Origin: Bog-473 sp049513455
Lineage (GTDB): Bacteria > Actinomycetota > Acidimicrobiia > Acidimicrobiales > RAAP-2
Length of the DNA stretch: 64,000 nt
NCBI GenBank assembly: GCA_049513455.1
Contig: JBEKWB010000002.1
Span: 151,746 to 215,745 of the forward strand
Direction of reading: 5' to 3'
Both the position numbers and the translations under genes were made by a program. The notes under the pieces were generated by a model, which was not told where the DNA came from, made no database searches, and worked only from the letters and a program-made list of their open reading frames with translations. Shown here piece after piece: positions 34,089 through 43,391 of this stretch (the stretch's first letter is position 1; each line of letters opens with the position of its first letter).

Positions 34089-37046
34089 TCAAGCCGGGGC
34101 CACGGCTTTCGTCGACTCGTCCGCCGAGCCGCCCCTCGAAGATCGGGCCAGCAGGAACGTCTCGACGGCATCGGCTTCGAGCGGACGGGCGAAAATATAC
34201 CCCTGCCCGCTGTCGCAATGCTCGCGTTCGAGCTGGGAATACTGCGCGGACTCTTCGATGCCCTCGGCCAGCGTTTGGAGTCCTAGGGACTTTCCCAGCT
34301 GCACCAAGGTATGTATGAGTGCCCCGGATTCAGGCGAATCGGCCATGGTCGAGATGAAGGAACGGTCGATCTTCAAGGTATCAACCGGGAAGTGCTGCAG
34401 GTAGGCCAGGGAGGAATACCCGGTGCCGAAATCATCGATAGCCACACGGACGCCGGTGGCCTTGAGCGCTGCGAGTCGCGGCACAACCGCATCCATGTTC
34501 TTCATGATCGCAGTTTCGGTTATCTCGACAATCAGCGAATGGGCGTCGAACCCCGATTCCTCGAGCGCACGGGCAACCTCCTCGATCAACCCACTTGTCT
34601 CGAGTTGCCGAGCTGAGACGTTCACCGAGACATCGAGGTCGTAACCCTGCGCATGCCAACGCGCGCCCTGGCGGCATGCCTCCTCGAGAACCCACCGCCC
34701 GACTTCGGTGATCATGCCAGACCCCTCGAGAATGGGAATGAATTCATCAGGCTGCACGACACCGCGGACGGGATGCCGCCAGCGCAACAGCGCCTCGACC
34801 CCGTTCGTCTCCCTGCTGGCCAAATCGAAAATTGGCTGATAGACCAGAAAGAATTGATCCTGAGCAATCGCGTCTCGTAAATCCATCTCCAAGAGCAGGC
34901 GACCCTGGACGGCGGTGTGCATCTGGGGCCGGAAGACGACGAAACAGTCCCTCCCGGCCGCCTTGGCCTGGTACAAGGCGATGTCGGCATCGCGGAGCAG
35001 CTCGGTCGGAGAGGGTCGGATTCCAGCCGCAATCCCGATACTGGCCGTGAGGGTCAACGGCCCGTTGGGCAAGGCCTCTATGGTGAACGGCTCTCGGAGC
35101 ACGGTCAGCAGTCTCTCGGCCACCAGTTCGGGCCCTGCATCCATGGTCGTGCCGTCGACAAGCACGATGAACTCGTCGCCACCCAGTCGACCGATGCTGT
35201 CACTCTCGCGCATGGTGAGTGAGAGCCGGGTTGCGACTGCCTGCAGCAGCTGATCGCCAAAACCGTGGCCGAGGGTGTCGTTCACCTCTTTGAAGCCGTC
35301 GAGGTCGATGAAGAGGGCCGCCACCGCGACCTGGGTGCGGCGTGCCCGCGCCAGCATCTGCTCCGTCCGGTCAAGGATGAGGGCCCGGTTGGGCAACCCG
35401 GTCAGGGCGTCATGGACGGATTGGAAGCGAATTTGCTCGACGAGGCGAGCGTTGCCGATGGCGATGGATGCCTGAGCAGCCAGCCCCTTGAGTCGATCAG
35501 ACAGACGAGACGTGATGGCGAGACGCTCGGGATTTTCTGTGACCCCGGCTACAATGCAGCCGATCGTATTGCCTGCCAAGGAGATCGGTACGGCGACGGC
35601 GGCTGCGGTGCCCACATCGGAGACGAGAGTGTATTCGATGCCGTCCTCGCGCATGGTGCGCAACTGTGCTTCGGTGATGGGACGAGTGCTGAGGAGTGCG
35701 ACGGCGGCATCAGGGTAACCGTGGGCGGCCGCGAGCCGGAGCTCTCCCCCATTGCCGCCCGTCCAGTCGCCGTCGTCGAGAAAGAGCGCCACGCGGTCAC
35801 AGTCGATGACCTGGGGCACCGCCCGCGCGACCCGGGCGGCCATGTCTTCGGTGCTCAGGATCTCGGCCAAAGAAGTCGACAGATCCAGCAGGGCTCCAGC
35901 TGTGTTGGCCTGATGACGGGCGTCCTCCATGGCGTCGGCCGCGTCGAGGGTGGCGGCAGCCAGGCGGGCGTAGGTCTCTAGAGTGCCCTGCGTCTGGGTC
36001 GTGAAGACCCCGCCGCGCTCGTCAACGGCCAGCACACCGTAGTGGCGACGAACGGACTCCACCTGGACGGCTATCACTCCCTCACGGCCAGTGCCCTCGA
36101 GGAGATCCTCGGCGATCGAGGCGCCGTCTGTTTCGCTCAGTCCCTCCGAATAGACCTTTCTGCTGCTCCCAATGCGAGGCTTCAACGCAAGTACCACGCC
36201 GGCGGCTCCGACGGCACGCACCGACGAAGCGACGATCCCCTGTAGGACATCTTCATAACGTTCGTTGGAGGCGAGGTCGGTGACCATCGCCTGCAGCTGC
36301 TCAAGGCGGGCCTCGAGCACTTTGCTGTGAACCTCGAAGTAATCGGCCCGCATCACGGCGTCATCGACCTGTCCCCAGCGAATCCGGAAGAGACACGCGG
36401 CATCGCCTCGGCACTGGCATTCCTGCTCGACGACCTCTGCGGCGGGAAGACCGAAGAACATGGGGATCTGGCTGTACTGCCCCGCCACGAACCCGCAGAA
36501 TTCGTCATAGGGCTCGAAACCTTCGAGGAACCATTCGCGGATCGTCCACTCCCTCTCGCCCACCTCGGTCATTTCGTAACGTCGAATGGGCAGGAGCGGG
36601 TTGGTGCCGGCACCGCTGATGAACACCTCGCGCGGCGAGCCGAGCCCCTGGATGATTTGGGCCATGTCGTCATCGGCGTGCGTGATAGTGGCCAAGGCAC
36701 TCGTGAGATTTTGACGTGCCGCGCCCAGCGTCCGCACCGCCTCTTCGAGCAATCGCCGGAACTGGCCGTAGGAGCTCCACGAGGAGACCACGTCCAGTTC
36801 GACAAGCGAGCGTGTCTCTCCGGCCCGGATGAGGACGTCCTGCACGGCTTGCGCCGGCAACTTGCTTCTCAAGACGCTCAGCAGGATGAGCGTGTAGAAG
36901 CCCGAGACGTGCTGCCCTTTGAGGTCTGCTGCCGCTTCGTCCGGGTCGAAGTCCACCCGATAATGCTGTTCTCTCAAGCTCTCCGGATAGCCCATTGAAA
37001 CCCAACAGCCGCCCAATTCCCTGGCCCTCGGATCAACGTTTGACAT
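34089..37046 (-). CDS. V4R-GAF-GGDEF-EAL c-di-GMP signalling protein
   Basis: It has about 985 residues from ATG 37046; the frame stays open to 37157 (TTG) without a ribosome site. The N-terminal part contains a V4R-like small-molecule domain (ECQCRGDAACLFRIRW), then one or two GAF-type regions. The GGDEF domain has an intact RLGGDEF and an RESD inhibitory-site motif five residues before it. The EAL domain keeps EALLRW, NVSARQ, EITET, IDDFGTGYSSL, LKIDRS, AEGIE and GQGYIFARP, so both cyclase and phosphodiesterase catalytic residues are present. It is probably a sensor of an aromatic or hydrophobic ligand acting in the cytoplasm. Confidence 0.9.
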   Translation of the reverse strand: MSNVDPRARELGGCWVSMGYPESLREQHYRVDFDPDEAAADLKGQHVSGFYTLILLSVLRSKLPAQAVQDVLIRAGETRSLVELDVVSSWSSYGQFRRLLEEAVRTLGAARQNLTSALATITHADDDMAQIIQGLGSPREVFISGAGTNPLLPIRRYEMTEVGEREWTIREWFLEGFEPYDEFCGFVAGQYSQIPMFFGLPAAEVVEQECQCRGDAACLFRIRWGQVDDAVMRADYFEVHSKVLEARLEQLQAMVTDLASNERYEDVLQGIVASSVRAVGAAGVVLALKPRIGSSRKVYSEGLSETDGASIAEDLLEGTGREGVIAVQVESVRRHYGVLAVDERGGVFTTQTQGTLETYARLAAATLDAADAMEDARHQANTAGALLDLSTSLAEILSTEDMAARVARAVPQVIDCDRVALFLDDGDWTGGNGGELRLAAAHGYPDAAVALLSTRPITEAQLRTMREDGIEYTLVSDVGTAAAVAVPISLAGNTIGCIVAGVTENPERLAITSRLSDRLKGLAAQASIAIGNARLVEQIRFQSVHDALTGLPNRALILDRTEQMLARARRTQVAVAALFIDLDGFKEVNDTLGHGFGDQLLQAVATRLSLTMRESDSIGRLGGDEFIVLVDGTTMDAGPELVAERLLTVLREPFTIEALPNGPLTLTASIGIAAGIRPSPTELLRDADIALYQAKAAGRDCFVVFRPQMHTAVQGRLLLEMDLRDAIAQDQFFLVYQPIFDLASRETNGVEALLRWRHPVRGVVQPDEFIPILEGSGMITEVGRWVLEEACRQGARWHAQGYDLDVSVNVSARQLETSGLIEEVARALEESGFDAHSLIVEITETAIMKNMDAVVPRLAALKATGVRVAIDDFGTGYSSLAYLQHFPVDTLKIDRSFISTMADSPESGALIHTLVQLGKSLGLQTLAEGIEESAQYSQLEREHCDSGQGYIFARPLEADAVETFLLARSSRGGSADESTKAVAPA

Positions 37047-37177
37047 TGGTGGACTGGGGAGGACGATCCCCCGCTGACGACATCGACGACGGGGCGGATC
37101 GGAGGGGCCGTAGGGCTTCTCACGAAGGGCTGCCGGCGACGAAGCGGGTCTGTTCAAGGAGTCGCTTCACGAGATCA

Positions 37178-37320
37178 TCAGGTTTTGCGCGGTCGTGCGA
37201 AGAGGTAGCCCTGGGCTTCATCGACGTGGTCGGCTGGCAGCATTTCCATCTCGCTTGTGGTTTCGACGCCTTCGGCGAGAGTCGTCAGACCGAGATCCTC
37301 GATCGCGGATATGTCGATAT
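37178..37320 (-). pseudogene. Decayed C-terminal EAL-domain fragment
   Basis: Read on the minus strand, this stretch encodes LGLTTLAEGVETTSEMEM and then DEAQGYLFARP before a stop, the last third of an EAL phosphodiesterase domain. No EAL-like sequence lies upstream in the frame beyond about residue ISAIED. It sits directly upstream of the complete GGDEF-EAL gene, so it is probably the tail of a lost second copy. Confidence 0.75.
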
Positions 37321-37485
37321 GAGTCTCCTGAAACACGGACAAATACTGGCCACCACAAACCCAACAGGAGCACAACTCACGAGGTCCGGCACCTGGCCGG
37401 GTCGGTAGCTCCGTGCTGGGACTCGCCTTATAGTCGTCAGAATGTTCTGCCGCCGGACGCATTCTGAGCCGGGTCGTTGGACGAC

Positions 37486-37956
37486 ATGATCCGTCTCATC
37501 GCTGCCATGGACTCAAAGCGGGGCATAGCGACCGCCTCGGGCATCCCCTGGAAGCTCTCAGGCGACACGGCGTACTTCCGCCAGCAGACCGCCCAGGGCC
37601 TCATTCTGATGGGACGGGCCACCTACAACGAGTTCGCGGCGCCGCTCCACGGGAGAGAGAACTTTGTCCTGAGCACCGATCCTGGTCCCCTGCGGACAGG
37701 CTTCCAGGCCGTCGGCAGCCTCGACCAGCTGAGCGCGTCGCATCCAGGGCAAGACATATGGGTCATAGGCGGCGCGACCGTCTATGCGGAGACGATCTCG
37801 GAGGCTGAGGAGCTGCTGATCACGCAGGTCCTCGGCGACTTCAACTGCACGAAATTCTTCCCGAATTTCACGGACGCATTTCGGTTCACCGTCCGAGATG
37901 ACGAGCGTCAGGACGGAGGCGTGTCGTATCGATTCGAAACCTGGCAGCGCAGCTAG
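37486..37956 (+). CDS. folA: Dihydrofolate reductase
   Basis: This 156-residue single-domain DHFR reduces dihydrofolate to tetrahydrofolate with NADPH. It has IRLIAAMDSKRGIA at the N-terminus, GIPWKLSGDTAYFR carrying the acidic active-site residue, ILMGRATYNEF, and WVIGGATVY near 98. The ATG at 37486 gives the canonical start, and a TTG three codons earlier is possible. Its stop shares CTAG with the convergent esterase stop. It may be a secondary copy, as no thyA is adjacent. Confidence 0.88.
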   Translation: MIRLIAAMDSKRGIATASGIPWKLSGDTAYFRQQTAQGLILMGRATYNEFAAPLHGRENFVLSTDPGPLRTGFQAVGSLDQLSASHPGQDIWVIGGATVYAETISEAEELLITQVLGDFNCTKFFPNFTDAFRFTVRDDERQDGGVSYRFETWQRS

Positions 37957-39053
37957 CCGTCCTTGTTCTGTGCCAGCGCGGCTCGAACGAAATCGCCCGC
38001 TCGTTCATACGCATCACGGCTCTCACGGGCCCAGGGCAGGAGAAAGGGGAAGACGTGGAACATGCCCTCGACCTCCAAGGCCTCATGAGGGACGCCGTCC
38101 GCCTCGAGCTTTTCCACCAGCAGCCGTATCGCATCGCGGAACATCTCGTCGCCCCCGTAAACGAGGAAGGTGGGCGGCCATCCACTCAGATCGTCCAGCA
38201 ATACATCGACCCGTTGGTCGTCCGGATCGATGCCGTGCAGATAGGAGTTCACCGGGATGTTCCAAGGCAGTATGTCGAACGGAGCGTTGTCCGTAATCGA
38301 GTCCTCGCTGAGCGTAAGGCTCACTTCTGGCGAGAACAGCAGCACAGCAGCCGGTCTCCTCTTGGAATTCATGCTGATGCGACGGAGTACCGTGCCCAAC
38401 AGACCACCACCACCCGAATCGCCGGCGAGGATCAGCCGTTCGGGTGCGAGACCGCCCGAGACCAAGTGGCTCGTCACGGCGAGGATGTCATCAGCAGCCG
38501 CAGGGAACGGAAACTCCGGTGCCAGCCGGTAGTCAGCAGCAAAGAGCGCACAAGAGGTTACTCTCGCCAGGTGGGCCAAGAACAACGCGTACATCCGAGG
38601 TGACGTGCCGATATAGCCCCCACCGTGGAGATACACAATCGTCCCCGGTGACAGAGCTCCTTCTGAAATCGGTGGGGCGTTCTCACTATCCCCCCGACGC
38701 GGTGACGGTCGAAACCAGAGCCCGGGCACGCCAGCGAGATTGTCCTCCTCGACCTTGACCCCCTGAGAAGCCACAAAAGGCAACAGGACCTGCCCGGAGA
38801 CCGCATCCAGGACTCGCTCGAGGGCGCGGAACTCGTCGATCGGAAGTGATGCTGCGTACCCGAATAGGGATCGAGTGAGCTCCCGGGTCGTCGAGACGGC
38901 CAGATTGCGCGGAGGGTTGCTTGGCCCTCGCCAAGGGGTGCGAAACGGCAGACGAGCAACCGCGCCAACGAGATTCGAGGCCAGGCCGGCGACGTCCACG
39001 GCGGCGATGGGCCACGAGGCCGTTGTCACTTCCGGGCGATCCGACATGACCAC
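37953..39053 (-). CDS. HSL-family alpha/beta hydrolase (esterase)
   Basis: This 366-residue hormone-sensitive-lipase-type esterase has oxyanion HGGGY at 143-147, nucleophile S213 in GDSGGGG, acid in YGGDEMF and base in GMFHVFPF. The N-terminal 100 residues form the lid typical of LipN/LipC-like mycobacterial members. It hydrolyses short- to medium-chain esters. No signal peptide is evident. It converges with dihydrofolate reductase, the two stops overlapping in the palindrome CTAG. Confidence 0.9.
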   Translation of the reverse strand: MVMSDRPEVTTASWPIAAVDVAGLASNLVGAVARLPFRTPWRGPSNPPRNLAVSTTRELTRSLFGYAASLPIDEFRALERVLDAVSGQVLLPFVASQGVKVEEDNLAGVPGLWFRPSPRRGDSENAPPISEGALSPGTIVYLHGGGYIGTSPRMYALFLAHLARVTSCALFAADYRLAPEFPFPAAADDILAVTSHLVSGGLAPERLILAGDSGGGGLLGTVLRRISMNSKRRPAAVLLFSPEVSLTLSEDSITDNAPFDILPWNIPVNSYLHGIDPDDQRVDVLLDDLSGWPPTFLVYGGDEMFRDAIRLLVEKLEADGVPHEALEVEGMFHVFPFLLPWARESRDAYERAGDFVRAALAQNKDG

Positions 39054-39207
39054 GCAGACAGCGTAACGGGATCACCACGGCTACCCGACGAGATCCGTCA
39101 ACGCGGCGTCCGGGTTGGGCGGTGTGCGCTCGCGGGCGGCGATTCCGGCCGCGACCAGGCACGACGCGGCCCCGAAACCGAGTGCGAGGCGGGGTCCGGC
39201 GGCGCGA

Positions 39208-40005
39208 CTATGGCTCGTCGGAGAGTTCGGGAGCCCAGTGTGAACCGTTGATGTGGCTCCCTCCATCGACGAAGATGGTATTGCCCGTGACGTAGCGGCA
39301 GTCCTCGCTGGCGAGGAACAACGCGACGGGGGCAATGTCTTGGTATGGATCGCCGATGTAGCCCATCGGGTTGCTTGCATCGGCTGCCGCAACGAGCTCG
39401 GGATGCTCCGCCATGACCACTTTGAACGTGGCGGACTTCGCCGCCGGGCAGATGACGTTGCAGACGACCCCCGTGCTCGCCCACTCCCGTGCCGCGGTGC
39501 GAGTCATGGCCCGAAGTGCCTCCTTGGCCGAGTTGTACTCGAGCGTGCCCATGTGCGCGTTGACGCCGTTAAGCGAGCAGATGTTGACGACCCGCCCATA
39601 GCCCTTGGCCTTCATGAGGGGAAAGGCTTTCTGCATCGCCCAGAGGGGGCCACGGAACCCGACGGCCAGGCCGTGCTCGATCAGTGCATCGGTCTTCAGC
39701 TCGACCCTGCTGATCTTCCCTCCGCCCCACGCGTTGTTGACGAGAATGTCGATCGTTCCGAACGCCTCAATAGCGGCGTCGATCATCGCCGAGTTGTCCT
39801 CCTTGCGACGGACGTCGGTGCGGACGAACAGCGGCTCCACTCCGGTTGCTGATCCGACCTCTTCAGCTGTCGCACGCCCGCGGTCCTCGTTCATCTCGGC
39901 GATCACGACGTGAGCCCCTTCCTCCGCGAAGCGACGTACGATTCCGGCACCGATGCCGTCACCGCCCCCGGTCACCACCGCCACACGCCTGTCCAACCGC
40001 CCCAT
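39208..40005 (-). CDS. Short-chain dehydrogenase/reductase (SDR)
   Basis: The start at ATG 40005 (MGRLDRRVAVVTGG) is chosen because the frame upstream carries no SDR sequence; the length is 265 residues. TGGGDGIGAGI is the cofactor motif, NNAWGG follows the fourth strand, and the catalytic pair is in LEYNSAKEAL, an N-S-A variant of YxxxK. FVDGGSH is at the C-terminus. It is divergent from a MarR gene, with an inverted repeat between them. Confidence 0.88.
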   Translation of the reverse strand: MGRLDRRVAVVTGGGDGIGAGIVRRFAEEGAHVVIAEMNEDRGRATAEEVGSATGVEPLFVRTDVRRKEDNSAMIDAAIEAFGTIDILVNNAWGGGKISRVELKTDALIEHGLAVGFRGPLWAMQKAFPLMKAKGYGRVVNICSLNGVNAHMGTLEYNSAKEALRAMTRTAAREWASTGVVCNVICPAAKSATFKVVMAEHPELVAAADASNPMGYIGDPYQDIAPVALFLASEDCRYVTGNTIFVDGGSHINGSHWAPELSDEP

Positions 40006-40041
40006 GTGAACCGCCCCCTGGTCGCGAGGACCCCTCAAAAT

Positions 40042-40068
40042 CAGAACAATGTTAGGATTAAAGTTCTG
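40042..40068. promoter_or_regulatory. Inverted repeat CAGAAC-N15-GTTCTG (probable MarR operator)
   Basis: Perfect 6-bp arms with centres 21 bp apart (two helical turns) lie in the 95-bp gap between divergent SDR and MarR starts. The AT-rich centre could contain a promoter element. Autoregulation by the adjacent MarR is the simplest reading. Confidence 0.5.
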
Positions 40069-40100
40069 TAACTGCAACCCTTCGCGGTACAATCGGCGTC

Positions 40101-40556
40101 GTGCGTAGGAACGATTCCTTGGTTCAGATCGAACGGTCCATTGGCCGAATCGGGGTGGTCGGCTCGAGTGTTCGGGCAGTCCGCTGGCGCGCTGCCCGCG
40201 CCGGTGTCGAGGTGTCCGCCCCGGGGATGGGCATCCTCGGAGTTCTCGAGCGTGATGGGCCCCAGCGGGTGTCGCTCATCGCCCGCAAGGCCGGAATGGT
40301 GGGCCCGCAGGCGAGCCGCGAATTGCGCGCTCTCGAAGCGGCCGGTTACGTCGAACGCACCACCGATGGCCTCGACCGGCGCTCTGTCGTGGTGTCCATC
40401 AATCCGAAGGGCACCGATGCCTATCTGCGACTACGCGATGCGGCGGTGGCTGCCGCCGGCACGGCGTTGGCCGGATGGAGTTCAGAGGAGCTGGCCAAGC
40501 TCGCCCGACTGCTCGGCCGGATGGCCGACGACTTCACTGCGGTGGCCCATGAGTGA
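40101..40556 (+). CDS. MarR-family transcriptional regulator
   Basis: This 151-residue protein from a GTG start has a winged helix GMGILGVLERDGPQRVSLIARKAG, QASRELRALEAAGYVER as recognition helix and wing, and DGLDRRSVVVSINPKG, the MarR signature. The ATG of the following SDR lies inside its last codons, so the two are co-translated. It probably senses a substrate of the flanking SDRs. Confidence 0.87.
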   Translation: MRRNDSLVQIERSIGRIGVVGSSVRAVRWRAARAGVEVSAPGMGILGVLERDGPQRVSLIARKAGMVGPQASRELRALEAAGYVERTTDGLDRRSVVVSINPKGTDAYLRLRDAAVAAAGTALAGWSSEELAKLARLLGRMADDFTAVAHE

Positions 40557-41328
40557 AGCTCACCGCGTTGCCGTCGTCGCGGGTGTCGGCCCAGGCATCG
40601 GACGATCCACTGCGCTCGGACTTGCGGCCCAAGGCTATGACGTTGCTGTAGCCGCTCGCAGGACCGAGTACCTGGACTCCGTCGTCGCCGAATTGGTCGC
40701 GCTCGGTGCGCGAGGCCTGGCCGTGCCAACCGACATGGGCGACCTGGAACAGAGCCGGGCGCTGGCAGAGCAGGTCGCGACGCACTTCGGCCGGATCGAT
40801 GTCGTGGTGGGCAGTGCCGCCAAGGGTGGGCCGAACCACACGATCATGAACGCTGACCTCCACGACTGGCAGGAGGCCTGGCAAGTCAATGTCCTCGGCC
40901 AGCTCGAACTGGCCCGCGCCGCCATCCCGCATCTGCGCGCCGTCGGGGGCGGTGCGATCGTGATGGTCTCGACGCTGGCGGTGCGCGCCATCAATGCCGG
41001 CCAGGGAGCGTACGCCGCAACGAAATCGGCGCTCACTGTCGCCGCCCAAACTCTGGCGAAGGAGGTCGGTCCCGATGGTATCCGCGTGAATATCGTCGTG
41101 CCCGGCTTCGTCCCGGGGCCGAACACTGACACGATGTTCGCCCGACTGGCCGAACGACGCGGCACCACCGCAGCGGCGGTCATGGACCAGATGGCGGCCG
41201 AAACCGCGCTGAGACGGCTTCCGACGCCCGACGACGTCGCCGACGCAATCGTGTTTCTTGCGTCCGATCGGGCCCGCTCCATAACCGGGCAGACGCTCGA
41301 CGTCAACGCGGGACGGTGGATGGCCTGA
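40549..41328 (+). CDS. Short-chain dehydrogenase/reductase (SDR)
   Basis: The ATG at 40549 overlaps the MarR stop by eight bases, giving 259 residues (MSEAHRVAVVAG). The cofactor motif is AGVGPGIGRST, the catalytic pair YAATK, and the tail DVNAGRWMA. It is a paralogue of the SDR at 23086 by its GVGPG loop and tail. It converges on the sulfotransferase, with 20 bp between stops. Confidence 0.9.
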   Translation: MSEAHRVAVVAGVGPGIGRSTALGLAAQGYDVAVAARRTEYLDSVVAELVALGARGLAVPTDMGDLEQSRALAEQVATHFGRIDVVVGSAAKGGPNHTIMNADLHDWQEAWQVNVLGQLELARAAIPHLRAVGGGAIVMVSTLAVRAINAGQGAYAATKSALTVAAQTLAKEVGPDGIRVNIVVPGFVPGPNTDTMFARLAERRGTTAAAVMDQMAAETALRRLPTPDDVADAIVFLASDRARSITGQTLDVNAGRWMA

Positions 41329-41348
41329 AACAGGTCAGCTCGGAAGGC

Positions 41349-42500
41349 TCATCGCTTGCCTTCCACTTCTACGCCGAAGTGCTCGATGTAAAAGTCGTAA
41401 TCGGAGTGAATCTGCTCGGTGCTCAGTCCGAAGTCCGCTGGATCGTATTCGTGGGTGCCATGGGCGCCCGACCGGTTGGTCGCTTGCCACTCCGTCATCA
41501 TCAGTTCTGTTTTGTGGTCAAGGTTCAAGCCGAGGAACTCGTAGACGCGCCGGATGGTACCGAGTGGGTCTCCGACCAGCTCGATATGGTGGACGTCGAG
41601 GAAGCGGTCTTCTCCGATGCGCCCCCGTGCTTCTATGGCGTTCTCCATACCGATCCGGAGGTGCTCGCTCACTTCTCGACCGAGGCGGGTGAGGTCGAGC
41701 TCAGCAGCGCTCGCGGGAAAAATGTGGGAGACAAAACTGGCATAGGACGGCACCGCCTTCGCAGGGTCACGATGCGTCATGAGGAAGCGCGCGTCGGGGT
41801 AGGCCGACAGCAATGCCTCCAGGTGAAACTTGTGGTGCGGCGCCTTGAACAGCCACAGATACGGGGGCCTGCGCGACTGCAGCAGTTTGATGGCCCTGCG
41901 GTGGTAGGCGAACGCCTCACTGGAATCGGCCTCGCGCCACCATGCGTGATAGCCGTACACGGGCATCGTGTATTGCTGACCGTGGAACCCCATCCCGAGG
42001 ATGTCGCTGTCCTCGACGCTGGCATCGAGCTCGTAGGTATGCATGGCCTTTGCCTCGGCGGGGAGCTCATCGTTTTCCCGTGCATAGGCCAGTCGCCTGG
42101 GGTCTTCAGCCTCGCCCTCCAGCGTCGGTGGAGGGCATGGCTCTCGCTGTTCCCACATCCGCAGACTTCGCAGCTGCGGATCGAGAGAGAGCATGCTGCC
42201 CAGGGCAGTCGTGCCCGTGCGGGGCAATCCGATGACATCGACAGGACCGTATACGGGCAGGTCCTCGATCTCGGGGTGATCCTTGTACCAAGCCTCGATC
42301 CGGAGACGGTTGGCGAGCCGTCTCCGGAGCACGCCCACGACCTCCTCGTCCGTCGAGGGACTGAGTCGTGCATCGTGCGCCAGGCTCTCGAGCAGCACGG
42401 TCAGACCCTCACGAAAGTCTCCAGTCCCGTAATCGCTGAGTCCCGTCTGCGCGACCGCCTGATCCAGCAGAGTCTCGCTCGAGGGATAGCGGCCACTCAT
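41349..42500 (-). CDS. Sulfotransferase family protein (PAPS-dependent)
   Basis: This 383-residue member of the Sulfotransfer_3-type family has the 5'-phosphosulfate loop in VIGLPRTGTTALGSML and a 3'-phosphate-binding region in MTHRDPAKAVPSYASF. It is common in actinobacteria next to lipid and steroid genes, where it may sulfate or bind alcohol-bearing lipids. It lies 24 nt after the TauD-like dioxygenase and is probably co-transcribed with it. Confidence 0.85.
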   Translation of the reverse strand: MSGRYPSSETLLDQAVAQTGLSDYGTGDFREGLTVLLESLAHDARLSPSTDEEVVGVLRRRLANRLRIEAWYKDHPEIEDLPVYGPVDVIGLPRTGTTALGSMLSLDPQLRSLRMWEQREPCPPPTLEGEAEDPRRLAYARENDELPAEAKAMHTYELDASVEDSDILGMGFHGQQYTMPVYGYHAWWREADSSEAFAYHRRAIKLLQSRRPPYLWLFKAPHHKFHLEALLSAYPDARFLMTHRDPAKAVPSYASFVSHIFPASAAELDLTRLGREVSEHLRIGMENAIEARGRIGEDRFLDVHHIELVGDPLGTIRRVYEFLGLNLDHKTELMMTEWQATNRSGAHGTHEYDPADFGLSTEQIHSDYDFYIEHFGVEVEGKR

Positions 42501-42524
42501 CGACTCTCCCGCGAGGTCATATCG

Positions 42525-43391
42525 TTACCTGCCACGTACGGCTTCCAATGCGAGGGCCGCCCCGGTGAGATGTTCATAGTCGGTGACCGAAGCGTCGAGC
42601 CCGACCACCCGGCGTAGGGTGCGCGGACCGTCTTCGGGTACCGGTTTTCTGCTGTGTTGAAGGGCAACATTGTCCCAGATGATCAGGTCACCGACCTCCC
42701 AGTCGTGGACGTAGGTATTCCGGTCGGCGTAGGTAAGACGATGAATCTCGGTGCGAACGGCATCGCTCTCGTCAAGATCCCAACCGATGAAGTGATCGAA
42801 GTACAACTCGTCGATGATGAGAGGAGGTTGGCTAGCCAGGGGGTCCGGGAAAAAGATCGGGTGCTCGACACGCTTCGCCTCTTCGGGTGCACTCGCATCA
42901 CGGAGTCGTTCGTATCCGCCCAAGCCTCCCACGAAGAACCCGCGGGCGCCGGCGAGCCGAGTCTGCAGATCGACTGGGAGGTCGCTCACAACCGTGACGT
43001 TGTTGGCGAATACCGTCGGTGAAGGTGACCTCGGCACCTCCATGGCATAGAGCGACAGCACGGCGAGGGGTGCCGGCATGTAGACGCAGTCGGAATGGAA
43101 CAAGAGACCATCCGGTCGCCCCAGAACCGCTCCCTCTCGGGCATTGGACACATAGATGTGCCGAGTACCGTCGCCCATTTCGTCCCAAACCTCGGCGAAG
43201 ACGCTGACGAGCCGGATCTGATCCTCGACGGCCAAATCCTGCTGCCGAATGAGAAGGAGTGCGTGCTCCCTCATGGCCTCGCGCAGTGTGATCTTGTCGG
43301 CCTCGCTGAACGGCGCCGCGAGATCAACGCCGCTTACCAACGCTCCGATTCGCTCCGATAGTCGATCCAGTTGCAAAGTGCGCCCCCCCAA
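42525..43391 (-). CDS. TauD/TfdA-family Fe(II)/2-oxoglutarate dioxygenase
   Basis: This 288-residue dioxygenase has the iron triad H99-x-D101 (LLFHSDC) and H246 (NVALQHSR), with arginines in RTLRR (257-261) to bind 2-oxoglutarate. Family members hydroxylate taurine, alkyl sulfates or aryloxy acids, often cleaving them. Pairing with a sulfotransferase makes a sulfate ester or sulfonate a reasonable substrate guess. It is first in a two-gene minus-strand unit. Confidence 0.88.
   Translation of the reverse strand: MGGRTLQLDRLSERIGALVSGVDLAAPFSEADKITLREAMREHALLLIRQQDLAVEDQIRLVSVFAEVWDEMGDGTRHIYVSNAREGAVLGRPDGLLFHSDCVYMPAPLAVLSLYAMEVPRSPSPTVFANNVTVVSDLPVDLQTRLAGARGFFVGGLGGYERLRDASAPEEAKRVEHPIFFPDPLASQPPLIIDELYFDHFIGWDLDESDAVRTEIHRLTYADRNTYVHDWEVGDLIIWDNVALQHSRKPVPEDGPRTLRRVVGLDASVTDYEHLTGAALALEAVRGR

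Noticed and set aside
39054..39207. Minus-strand open frame after the HSL esterase start (hydrophobic, alanine-rich)
   Set aside because: It overlaps the SDR end in another phase, and no family or ribosome site is recognised; possibly a gene remnant but unsupported.
41316..42617. 433-codon plus-strand open frame opposite the sulfotransferase
   Set aside because: No family motif; the minus strand carries intact PAPS-binding motifs, so this is an antisense shadow.
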